From Bradyrhizobium diazoefficiens USDA 110 (GTDB lineage Bacteria > Pseudomonadota > Alphaproteobacteria > Rhizobiales > Xanthobacteraceae), in the NCBI RefSeq assembly GCF_000011365.1, contig NC_004463.1, positions 5,690,001 to 5,754,000 on the forward strand: DNA of 64,000 bases. Reading direction: 5' to 3'. The number at the start of each line of letters is the position of its first letter. Position 1 is the stretch's first letter. Below the pieces are notes generated by a model that was not told the DNA's origin, searched no databases, and saw nothing but the letters and a program-made list of their open reading frames with translations. The translations under genes were made by a program, and so were the position numbers. Below are positions 8,154 to 15,699 of the stretch, piece by piece.

Positions 8154-10439
8154 TCAGGCGCCAACGGCGCGCAACGCGATCGGCCTTGTCAGGCTCGCGT
8201 TGACGCGCGCAAGCTGACGCATCTCGGCAAGGCCGAGGAGATAGCAAACGACCGACTCGCCCCCGCGGTTTTCGTTGGCGCGATCGGGGTGCAAGCCATC
8301 GCGGCAACTGCCGGTGAGCGGATCGACCAGCGCCACCGAGAGATCATTGCTGCCGAGAAACCAGGCGAAGGCTCGCGTTGCCATGGCCTTCCATTCGGCA
8401 TCGCCATCCGCACGCCACGCCGTGAGGCAGGCCGCAATCGTCGCCGTTGCTTCCACCGGCTGCTGGTCGAAGGCACGGGGATGCTGCCGCTGCTCGCCGA
8501 AGCCAGAGGTGCCGACCGGCCGGAATTGACCTGCCGCGGTCGTTTGTTGCGTCATGAGCCAGCGCAACGACCGCAATCCCGCATCGATATATTGAGGCGT
8601 TTGCGTCGCCATGCCCGCGAGCATCAGGGCCTGCGGCAATCGCGCGTTGTCATAGGCCAGCCCCTCCTCGAACCACACCCAGTCCGGCGTCTCCACCGAC
8701 GCCAGACAGGACATCAACCTGGCGGCAAGGGAATGCCGCACTTCCCTGGCATGGAGATCGTCCGGCGCCACGGCGCAGTAGGCGTCCAAACCCAGCAGCA
8801 TGAAGGCCCACGCGCGGGGCGAACGAAAGCTCTCCGCGATCGACAATGCCTGCGCGAACAAGGCCGCAGCCCACCGGCGCCGCGCCGGGCTCGCGTCCGT
8901 GCGCGCCGCCTCACCCAAGGCCCAGAGGGTTCGCCCGTGACTGTCCTCGGAGCCCCTGTCTTCAAGCCAGGTGCGATTGAAGCCCATGAAGTTGCGAAAC
9001 TGCCCGGTGTCGGGGTTCCACGCGTGCTGCACAAAGGCGGCAAAGCGGGCCGTCAGGACCTCCGACAGCGGTTGCTCGCCTGGACTGTTGAGGGCGCAGG
9101 CCAGCAGCAACGCCCTGGCGTTGTCGTCGACGCAATAGCCGTGTGCGCGATCGGGCACCGAGTGCACCGCATGCTGGAGCAGGCCGACATCGTCGCACAT
9201 CGACAGGAAGTGGCCGATCTGCATATCCGGCGGCGCGGGGCCACGCAGTCCCGGCAAGCCCATGTCGGAGCGCGCAAACACCCTGGGCCGGTGACCGTGC
9301 CGTGCCGTCTCGAAGACCGACATGTAACGCTCGGCCGTGCATTCCCACGTCATCATTCGGCTCGCGGCATAGGCGCGCCGAGACATCGCCTGCCGTCGCA
9401 CGTCGTCGGTGAGCAAGTTTGCGATTTCGCCGCCGATCGCGGCGGCATCGCCGAACGGCACCAGGACTCCGCATCCCTCAGTGAGCAACTCGCGGGCGTG
9501 CCAGTACGGCGTCGAGACCACCGGCTTCCCCAGCCCAAAGCTGTAGGCTAGCGTCCCCGACGTCATCTGGGCCTCGTTGAGATAGGGCGTGACATAGACG
9601 TCGCACATCGAAATGAATTCGAGCAACGTTGCCAGATCGACGAACCGATCGAGGAACACCACGTGATCCTGGATGCCAAGTTCACGCACCCGCGCCATCA
9701 GGCCCTCGCGATAGGCCTCGCCCTGGTCTCGAACCAGATTCGGGTGCGTTGCGCCGAGCACGACGTAGACTGCGTCCGTGCAGCGCTTCATGATCGACGG
9801 CATGGCGTCGATCATGACCTCGATGCCCTTGTTTGGCGATAGCAGGCCGAAGGTCAGAATGACCGACTTTCCCGCAAATCCGAGCCTGGCTTTCGCTGCG
9901 TCGGACCCGACGAATGCGACATCGGGAATGCCGTGCGCAATTACCTCGATCTTGTCGTCCGGCACCAGGTAGACGTCACGCAACAGCTCCCGGCCCTTGT
10001 TGGCCATCACCACGACCTTCGACGACGCGTCGACGATACGCTCCACGACGGCGCGTTGCTTGGCCGTCGGACGCGCCAGCACGGTATGGAACGTCGTCAC
10101 GACCGGCATGGTGAGGCGCGACAACAGCACCAGGATATGGGCGCCGGCCTCGCCGCCGAAAATCCCGAATTCGTGCTGGAGGCACACGATGTCGAACCGG
10201 CCGGCATTGAGGAAATCAGCGGCGCGCATGTAGTCGTCGATATGGCCGTCCTTGATCTGAAAAGCGACCGCCGGAGGATAGTCGTAGGCCTGACCGGGAT
10301 CGGTCATCGCCACGATGCTGGTCTCCAGATCCGCACGCGACATCGAGATCGCCTTGTGCAAGTCGGTCGTGAAGGTTGCAATTCCGCATCGGCGAGGCAG
10401 CGAGTTGCCGATGACGGCGATACGGTGGAGCGGCGTCAT
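8154..10439 (-). CDS. GT4 glycosyltransferase fused to an alpha/alpha-toroid domain
   Basis: A 761-residue protein with two parts. Residues 1 to about 385 form a GT-B glycosyltransferase: N-terminal RRCGIATFTTDLH, LQHEFGIFGG near 90-100, FGLLSPNKGIEVMIDA near 195, and the family-4 acceptor/donor site region ending TSGTLAYSFGLGKPVVST. Residues about 400-750 are helical with six-hairpin glycosidase-like blocks (GYCVDDNARALLL, GSEDSHGRTLWALGEA, WFEEGLAYDNARLPQALM). The first half should transfer a sugar from a nucleotide sugar. The second may trim or bind the product, which is inference. It overlaps the upstream manA-like gene by 4 bases (10436-10439). Confidence 0.85.
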   Translation of the reverse strand: MTPLHRIAVIGNSLPRRCGIATFTTDLHKAISMSRADLETSIVAMTDPGQAYDYPPAVAFQIKDGHIDDYMRAADFLNAGRFDIVCLQHEFGIFGGEAGAHILVLLSRLTMPVVTTFHTVLARPTAKQRAVVERIVDASSKVVVMANKGRELLRDVYLVPDDKIEVIAHGIPDVAFVGSDAAKARLGFAGKSVILTFGLLSPNKGIEVMIDAMPSIMKRCTDAVYVVLGATHPNLVRDQGEAYREGLMARVRELGIQDHVVFLDRFVDLATLLEFISMCDVYVTPYLNEAQMTSGTLAYSFGLGKPVVSTPYWHARELLTEGCGVLVPFGDAAAIGGEIANLLTDDVRRQAMSRRAYAASRMMTWECTAERYMSVFETARHGHRPRVFARSDMGLPGLRGPAPPDMQIGHFLSMCDDVGLLQHAVHSVPDRAHGYCVDDNARALLLACALNSPGEQPLSEVLTARFAAFVQHAWNPDTGQFRNFMGFNRTWLEDRGSEDSHGRTLWALGEAARTDASPARRRWAAALFAQALSIAESFRSPRAWAFMLLGLDAYCAVAPDDLHAREVRHSLAARLMSCLASVETPDWVWFEEGLAYDNARLPQALMLAGMATQTPQYIDAGLRSLRWLMTQQTTAAGQFRPVGTSGFGEQRQHPRAFDQQPVEATATIAACLTAWRADGDAEWKAMATRAFAWFLGSNDLSVALVDPLTGSCRDGLHPDRANENRGGESVVCYLLGLAEMRQLARVNASLTRPIALRAVGA

Positions 10440-11362
10440 GTCGGTACCTCGATGATTTCACTTGATGTCGGCGCCTGAGCGGCGGTGGAATTTTTCGTCA
10501 GTCCCGTACAATCCTGCAGCAAGGATGCGATGGGATCCGGTCCCGGATAGGCGAGCAGGATGCTCATCCCGCTCGGGCCAATGTCGATACCGGCGCTGTC
10601 GGCCTCAATGAAGATGGCCTCTCCGACGGTCACGTTCGCCCGTCCGATGCGCCCCTTCCCGTCGATCACGAGGAGCCAGGCTTCCCGATCGGTATCGAGC
10701 TCCCAATGCGAATTGGCTTGAAGATCGATCCGCTCGAGCACGAAAGGCGAGCTCGCGACGAGAACCGTACGACCGTCGGTGAGACGCCGCGGAGGCAATT
10801 GCGTTGGCGGCGGCCAGGCATCGGAGGCGGCCACGGCACTGTCCTCATGCAGCTCGCGCTGCCGGCCAAAATCGAACAGACGGAATGTCGTATCGCTCTG
10901 CTGCTGAATCTCGGCGAGCACGATATTGGCGCCGATGGCGTGGATCGTGCCGCCGGGAACGAAGATGACGTCGCCTGGCGCGGCAGGACGCCATTGCACA
11001 TGGCCCGCAATCGAGCCGTCCCTGATTGCCGCGCGCAATGCCTGCGGCGTGAGTTTCCGCTTCAACCCCAGCGCAACCCGCGCGCCCGGCGGCGCCGACA
11101 GGATGTACCACGCCTCGGTCTTCCCGTTCGGCAAGCCGATGGCGTGTGCGAATTCGTCATTCGGGTGAACCTGGATCGACAAGGGCTGGCTGGTGAACAG
11201 CAGCTTGAGCAGGAGCGCCGGGCTGGGCGCACGCTTGTCGATACGCCCAAGCCGCAACTCACCGACCGGATCAGCCGAAGCGTCGATGCTGCTCCAGGGA
11301 CGCAGATCGACGCGGCCCCAGGGTTTGCGGGCGATCTCGACGGCGGCATGCTCGATGGTCAT
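10436..11362 (-). CDS. class I phosphomannose isomerase-like protein
   Basis: A 308-residue cupin of the ManA/YvyI type, which interconverts fructose-6-phosphate and mannose-6-phosphate. The zinc site is recognisable: LSIQVHPND (Gln64, His66), KTEAWYIL (Glu83) and PGGTIHAIG (His141), followed by EIQQQSDTTFRLFDFGR. It is the first gene of the operon with the GT4 fusion and the GH130 phosphorylase and would supply mannose-6-phosphate for the donor sugar. It is shorter than E. coli ManA (about 390 residues) but normal for the short bacterial form. Confidence 0.88.
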   Translation of the reverse strand: MTIEHAAVEIARKPWGRVDLRPWSSIDASADPVGELRLGRIDKRAPSPALLLKLLFTSQPLSIQVHPNDEFAHAIGLPNGKTEAWYILSAPPGARVALGLKRKLTPQALRAAIRDGSIAGHVQWRPAAPGDVIFVPGGTIHAIGANIVLAEIQQQSDTTFRLFDFGRQRELHEDSAVAASDAWPPPTQLPPRRLTDGRTVLVASSPFVLERIDLQANSHWELDTDREAWLLVIDGKGRIGRANVTVGEAIFIEADSAGIDIGPSGMSILLAYPGPDPIASLLQDCTGLTKNSTAAQAPTSSEIIEVPT

Positions 11363-11372
11363 CCTGACCGGC

Positions 11373-11744
11373 TCAAGCCAGCCGATGGAATGCCGGCGGC
11401 AACGGCTCGCGCACGAGCTCGCTCAGATCAAGGGCCTCACCACTTTCCTCAATGTCCGAGACCAGAACCTCGACAAACGGGTGTTGGCGGTTGAGCGTGA
11501 CTCCAAGCTGGTACTTTGCACTGACGATGCGCTCGATCGACGCAAGATTCAGTTTGCCGAGCGCATTGTACTGACCACGGAACAGGCTTTGTTTGCCGAC
11601 ACGATGCGCGACCGAGGCGACCCAGATATCCATCACCTTGCGGCCAATGAACGCCTCGACCGGCTCAGCGCCATCCCGCGCGCTCAGTCGCAGCCCGTCC
11701 ATGGTATGTGGCCCGTCATCGACGCCAAATTGTGTAAGTGACAT
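11373..11744 (-). CDS. hypothetical protein at head of the mannose operon
   Basis: A 123-residue soluble protein with no signal peptide. Features are an FIGRKVMDIWVAS segment (residues about 33-45) and RIVSAKYQLG near 72. I do not recognise the family. It ends 10 bases before the manA-like gene start and follows AGGAGGATCTGTC, so it is probably the first gene of that operon. Confidence 0.65.
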   Translation of the reverse strand: MSLTQFGVDDGPHTMDGLRLSARDGAEPVEAFIGRKVMDIWVASVAHRVGKQSLFRGQYNALGKLNLASIERIVSAKYQLGVTLNRQHPFVEVLVSDIEESGEALDLSELVREPLPPAFHRLA

Positions 11745-11819
11745 GACAGATCCTCCTGTTAATGGCGCTCGTTCACGCCGTCAGCCCGCTGCCACGCCCG
11801 CGCTGCCTGGTTACAAGCC

Positions 11820-12068
11820 TCAACAACCGCGACAGATATTCTTCAGCTTCGCCGCGGTTCGGGCCTCTTCCGCGACGAATGGATCCTTGTATGGGGCCCG
11901 AGATATGTCGATTTCCACGGCAATGGACTTCTTCACCTTCGGAGGAAACGCGGCGTCGTAACAGGCGAGCCGTCCGCTCGTGCTTTCGATCTCGCGGCAG
12001 GCAGATTCACCGGCGATAGCGCCTTGCGCGAATGCGCCGAGCGTCAATACGACAAGGAGCGTTTTCAT
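11820..12068 (-). CDS. small secreted protein with CREIESTSGRLACYD motif
   Basis: An 82-residue protein with a signal peptide (MKTLLVVLTLGAFAQGAIAG). The mature part carries a C-x(5-8)-R-L-A-C-Y-D segment like that found in small periplasmic proteins and in VasI-type proteins. Two further cysteines end the protein (NICRGC), so disulfides are likely. The function is unknown. The upstream AAAGGTATCTGG is a weak ribosome site. Confidence 0.65.
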   Translation of the reverse strand: MKTLLVVLTLGAFAQGAIAGESACREIESTSGRLACYDAAFPPKVKKSIAVEIDISRAPYKDPFVAEEARTAAKLKNICRGC

Positions 12069-12155
12069 CCAGATACCTTTCCGGGGCGGCGTTCACACGA
12101 GGCATTCTCTTGCGATGGACCCGGGCGCGCCATGTGACGAACCGCAGGCGTCACC

Positions 12156-12350
12156 TCATGCCTCGAACTGGTCGAACTCATCGGAGAGCAGAATCCGGCC
12201 TTGCGGTGTGCATATCCGCACGTCGAGATAGCCTTCCTGCAACAGCTCCCTCGCCTTCTTCAAAGCGGCAGCCGTTGTGGTGCGACCCAAGCTGACGTAG
12301 CCGCTTTGATCGCGCGCGCTCACCAGATATTGCAGTGGCGTCCTATCCAC
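12156..12350 (-). CDS. small hypothetical protein (GTG start)
   Basis: A 64-residue soluble protein starting GTG GAT AGG. The pattern VSARDQSGYVSLGRTTTAAALKKARELL...VRICTPQGRIL suggests a small alpha/beta fold of the kind annotated as conserved hypothetical in rhizobia. The GTG overlaps the stop of the membrane mini-protein encoded just upstream (GTGGATAG), which argues for coupled translation. Confidence 0.6.
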   Translation of the reverse strand: MDRTPLQYLVSARDQSGYVSLGRTTTAAALKKARELLQEGYLDVRICTPQGRILLSDEFDQFEA

Positions 12351-12441
12351 GCAGAAAAGCCGCCACAGCCACCAGAAGCAGCAGAAACATCGGGACGATC
12401 ACCGGCGGCACGATCCAGTCGGCCAGACGAAATCGAGGCAT
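12343..12441 (-). CDS. 32-residue membrane mini-protein
   Basis: A short frame starting MPRFRLADWIVPPVIVPMF followed by a run of Leu/Val/Ala (about residues 13-30), so one membrane helix. CGAGGAAGAG lies 5 to 9 bases before the ATG, a good ribosome site. Its TAG overlaps the GTG start of the next gene. Function unknown. It is too short for most gene finders. Confidence 0.45.
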   Translation of the reverse strand: MPRFRLADWIVPPVIVPMFLLLLVAVAAFLRG

Positions 12442-12907
12442 GCACGCTCTTCCTCGTTCGGCGGGAGCGCTCGTGACCCTCAGTCACCGATGGAAGCCGT
12501 GGGAAGGGCGGTGATGACGCGACTCTACGCTTACGTCCCGCCAATAGCGAGCTTTATAACGGGGCGCGACATCAGCGAACGCGATTTCGACGGACCAACC
12601 ATTTCAAATTGTCTGAAATGCCGAGGCAACAAGACGGCTGACGGCGCCGGATCCGAGATTGCTCCTGATTTCCTCGCCAAATCTGTCCGCGAGCGCCGCC
12701 TTCCTGAACCTCTCCGCAGCCTGTGCCGACCGACGCATACCGGGAGATTGCATTGTCCGGAACAAGCTCAGCGCCGCCAGGCATTATTCAGCTTGGTCGC
12801 GCTGCATTCTGATCGTCGAATGCGCACGACAGCATGATGCAAGGGTCTTGACTTGAGGCCTGATCCAATTAGCAACGGGCGGCAGTCTCCACGCCGGTTC
12901 CGCATTG
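12442..12907. other. intergenic region without a supported gene
   Basis: 466 bases between a minus-strand small-protein cluster and the plus-strand HAD gene. Short frames exist in both directions, but none has a plausible start site with domain content. It probably carries the two divergent promoters. No palindrome repeat of the families seen elsewhere was found here. Confidence 0.5.
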
Positions 12908-13546
12908 ATGATGACAATCTATTTCGATCTCGACGGCACCCTGACCAACCCGAAGCCTGGGATCACCCGCTCGATCCAATATGCACTTGAACGCTTGAAC
13001 CTCGCGGTGCCGAGCGAGGACAAGCTGACCTGGTGCATCGGGCCTCCGCTGCATGCCAGCCTGAAAAAGCTGACGGGCACCGACGAGCTCGCCGACCGGG
13101 CGCTGCTGCTCTATCGTGAGCGCTTTGCCGATATCGGCCTGTTCGAAAACGAGGCCTATGCCGACATCACGGACACCTTGGCGACGCTGGCCGCGACAAC
13201 ACCGCGCATGTTCGTCGCCACCAGCAAGCCCGCGGTCTACGCCACGCGCATCGTCGATCATTTCGGCCTGAAGCCCTATTTCGAACGCGTGTTCGGCTCC
13301 GAGCTCGACGGCACGCGCGTCGACAAGCGCGACCTGCTCCGCTACGCCCTCGACGAGGCCAGGGTCGATCCCACCAGTGCGATCATGATCGGCGACCGCA
13401 GCCATGACGTGGTCGGCGCCCGGACCAACGGCATGACCGCGATCGGCGTGCTCTATGGCTATGGCAGCGAGGCCGAGCTGCGGGACGCCGGCGCGCATCA
13501 CATCTGTGCCGCGCATCCGGACTTGCTCGGCCATTGCCTGGCGTAG
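12908..13546 (+). CDS. HAD-superfamily phosphatase, phosphoglycolate-phosphatase-like
   Basis: A 212-residue protein. Motif I is FDLDGTLTNPK with Asp7 as nucleophile and Asp9 as acid/base. Motif II is the Thr/Ser in VATSKP. Motif III and IV are the region around MIGDRSHDVVGA (about residues 160-171). The cap is of the helical C1 type between residues 15 and 85. Members dephosphorylate small phosphometabolites such as 2-phosphoglycolate; the actual substrate cannot be told. ATG at 12908 or 12911 are both possible. Confidence 0.88.
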   Translation: MMTIYFDLDGTLTNPKPGITRSIQYALERLNLAVPSEDKLTWCIGPPLHASLKKLTGTDELADRALLLYRERFADIGLFENEAYADITDTLATLAATTPRMFVATSKPAVYATRIVDHFGLKPYFERVFGSELDGTRVDKRDLLRYALDEARVDPTSAIMIGDRSHDVVGARTNGMTAIGVLYGYGSEAELRDAGAHHICAAHPDLLGHCLA

Positions 13547-13652
13547 GACGCCCATCCCGGTCCGCCATCACCGCAAGCCTTCGTCCTGAGCGAAGGCAGC
13601 GCTCGGCAATTCCAGATTGTCTTGGTTGGCAGCCTGCATCAGGCTGGCACGC

Positions 13653-13889
13653 ATGAGGACTCACGCCACGACAAGCGGATCCGAGCTGTTGCGGGGCATG
13701 ATCGCGATCCGGCTCGCGGCGCTGGTCGTGGTGGGCTGGAGCCTTGCGCTCCTGCCGCGGCAGGCGCGCACCGTTGAGCTCGCCTGCACGCCCTCTGTCG
13801 CAGCAGCAATCGAGACGCAGGCTTCAGTGCAAGCCGTCGGCCCGCGGGTCGTCGATGCCACGTTCGACGACATGCTTCGGCACGACTAG
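13653..13889 (+). CDS. small hypothetical protein with one hydrophobic segment
   Basis: 78 residues from ATG 13653. Residues about 17-33 (IAIRLAALVVVGWSLALL) are hydrophobic, and the remainder has a single cysteine and an acidic end. The family was not recognised, and coding status is uncertain because the frame runs through GC-rich DNA. Confidence 0.35.
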   Translation: MRTHATTSGSELLRGMIAIRLAALVVVGWSLALLPRQARTVELACTPSVAAAIETQASVQAVGPRVVDATFDDMLRHD

Positions 13890-14004
13890 AGCGTTCCCGA
13901 GCAAGGCCGGTATGTGAGTGCGCGATAGGACAAGGCGCTCGCTTGCGCTAACTTCGCCGCCAAGGCCGCATCGATCAACCAGCGGCCAGCCGAGGAGCAT
14001 ATCG

Positions 14005-15030
14005 ATGGAATACCGACGCTTGGGCCGGTCCGGCCTCATGGTGCCCGCTCTGAGTCTTGGAACCGGCACCTTCGGCGGCGTCGGCCGCCTCGCTGCATGG
14101 GGCACCACGGACGCGAGCGAAGCCCGCCGCCTTCTCGATATCTGTCTCGAGGCCGGCGTGTCGATGTTCGACACCGCCGACGTCTATTCGCTCGGCGAGT
14201 CCGAGCGCGTTCTCGGCGAAGCCATCAAGGGCCGCCGCGACAAGGTTTTGATCTCGACCAAGGCGACGTTCCGCTTCGGCGACGGGCCCAACGATATCGG
14301 CTCGTCACGGCAGCATCTGCTCGCGGCCATCGACGGCTCGCTCGCCCGGCTCGGCACCGACTACATCGACCTGTTCCAGCTCCATGGCTTCGACGCCTTC
14401 ACCCCGCCTGAAGAGGTGCTCGCCACCCTCGACGTGCTCGTGCGCGCCGGCAAGATCCGCTATGTCGGCGTTTCGAACTTTTCAGGCTGGCACCTGATGA
14501 AGTCGCTCTCCATCGCCGACAAGCATGGCTTCCCGCGCTACGTCGCCAATCAGACCTACTATTCATTGATCGGCCGCGACTATGAGTGGGAGCTGATGCC
14601 GCTCGGCCTCGACCAGGGGATCGGCGCCGTGGTCTGGTCGCCGCTCGGATGGGGACGCCTCACCGGAAAGATCCGCCGGGGGCAGCCGAAGCCCGAGGTC
14701 AGCCGCCTGCCCAAGACTGCCGATTTCGGCCCGCCCGTGCCGGACGAGCACGTCTATCGTGTGGTCGACGCGATCGACGAGGTAGCCAGGGAGACGGGAA
14801 AGAGCGTCTCGCAGATTGCGCTGAACTGGCTGCTCCAGCGTCCGACGGTCTCGACGCTGATCATCGGCGCGCGCAACGAGACGCAGCTGCGCGAAAATCT
14901 CGGCGCGGTCGGCTGGTCGTTGACCAAGGACCAGATCGCAAAGCTCGATGCCGCGAGCAAGGTGACGCTGCCCTATCCCTACTGGCACCAGCGCACGACC
15001 TTCACCGACCGCAATCCGCCGGCGGTGTAG
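14005..15030 (+). CDS. aldo/keto reductase
   Basis: A 341-residue NADP(H)-dependent oxidoreductase with the AKR barrel. The catalytic tetrad is visible as Asp57 and Tyr61 (FDTADVYSLGESE), Lys86 (LISTKATF) and His127 (LFQLHGFD). The cofactor-binding C-terminus includes TLIIGARNETQLRENL. The substrate is unknown; the sequence is like the YghZ/Tas branch of voltage-gated potassium-channel beta-subunit-like AKRs. The start is fixed by CGAGGAGCATATCG before the ATG. It is followed by a FixK-type box belonging to the next unit. Confidence 0.92.
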   Translation: MEYRRLGRSGLMVPALSLGTGTFGGVGRLAAWGTTDASEARRLLDICLEAGVSMFDTADVYSLGESERVLGEAIKGRRDKVLISTKATFRFGDGPNDIGSSRQHLLAAIDGSLARLGTDYIDLFQLHGFDAFTPPEEVLATLDVLVRAGKIRYVGVSNFSGWHLMKSLSIADKHGFPRYVANQTYYSLIGRDYEWELMPLGLDQGIGAVVWSPLGWGRLTGKIRRGQPKPEVSRLPKTADFGPPVPDEHVYRVVDAIDEVARETGKSVSQIALNWLLQRPTVSTLIIGARNETQLRENLGAVGWSLTKDQIAKLDAASKVTLPYPYWHQRTTFTDRNPPAV

Positions 15031-15041
15031 CGCGCCCGGGC

Positions 15042-15055
15042 TTGAGCTGCATCAA
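15042..15055. promoter_or_regulatory. FixK2/FNR-type box TTGAGCTGCATCAA
   Basis: TTGA-N6-TCAA, symmetric at both half-sites, matches the FNR/FixK2 recognition pattern. It lies 12 bases after the aldo/keto reductase stop and 49 bases before the ATG of the small membrane protein, so a site centred near -40 from a start of transcription fits. It points to low-oxygen activation of the 15104-15620 unit. Confidence 0.65.
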
Positions 15056-15103
15056 GCCCGCTCGCGTCGGCCGTGGCATCGTACGGTCCTCGCGAGGCTT
15101 CCG

Positions 15104-15262
15104 ATGCGCCGATTTGCCATGAAGGCCCTGTTTACGGCCCTCACTTTCAGAAAGGGTGAGAGAGAGAGGATCGATTGGGATCGCCGCATTCTGATCTTCT
15201 CGACAGTGGTAACGATCGTTTTGATCGCACTCTACGTCTGGGGCAAGGCAAACTCGCGCTGA
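15104..15262 (+). CDS. 52-residue single-pass membrane protein
   Basis: Starts MRRFAMKALFTALTF. A charged cytosolic part (RKGERERIDWDRR) precedes one membrane helix (about residues 29-46) and a short basic tail. It lies 20 bases before the cytochrome c gene and behind the FixK-type box. This suggests a small accessory or assembly subunit of a respiratory component, but the function is not shown by the sequence. Confidence 0.5.
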   Translation: MRRFAMKALFTALTFRKGERERIDWDRRILIFSTVVTIVLIALYVWGKANSR

Positions 15263-15281
15263 GAATGACGGGGAATGCTCG

Positions 15282-15620
15282 ATGAAGAGGTTCGTGCCGG
15301 TCCTGCTGGCCGTTGTCGTGCTATGGAGCACCGGCAGTCAAGCCATGGACTTCGAGCAGCGGCACGCTGAAGCACTGTTGCAGCGGATGTGCTCGCGGTG
15401 TCACGCGGTCGGGAAGACCGGCACGAGCCCGAACAAGGTGGCGCCGCCGTTTCGCCGCCTCGGCGAGAACAAGCTCTACGATCCCGATTTCATGCAGCGC
15501 CTTCAGGACGGCTACAGCAGCATTCACCGCTTCATGCCGACGTTTCGATTCGGCCGCGACGACGCCGAGGCCGTGGTAAACTACCTCAGAGCGATTCAGG
15601 AGCCGCAGAAGCCGAAATAG
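15282..15620 (+). CDS. periplasmic class I c-type cytochrome
   Basis: A 112-residue protein with a signal peptide ending GSQA at about residue 21. The single heme site is CSRCH (Cys37, Cys40, His41), and Met85 in HRFMPTF is the likely sixth ligand. The C-terminal helix VVNYLRAIQ is the usual class I end. It would carry electrons in the periplasm. A FixK-type box lies 240 bases upstream, in front of the small membrane protein that shares the transcript. Confidence 0.88.
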   Translation: MKRFVPVLLAVVVLWSTGSQAMDFEQRHAEALLQRMCSRCHAVGKTGTSPNKVAPPFRRLGENKLYDPDFMQRLQDGYSSIHRFMPTFRFGRDDAEAVVNYLRAIQEPQKPK

Positions 15621-15699
15621 CCATCGGCTTTGGCTGGAACCATCCCGGGTCGGATCAAGTTGCGAACGAGCAACTGCGCCTCAACCGAACACGATTACC

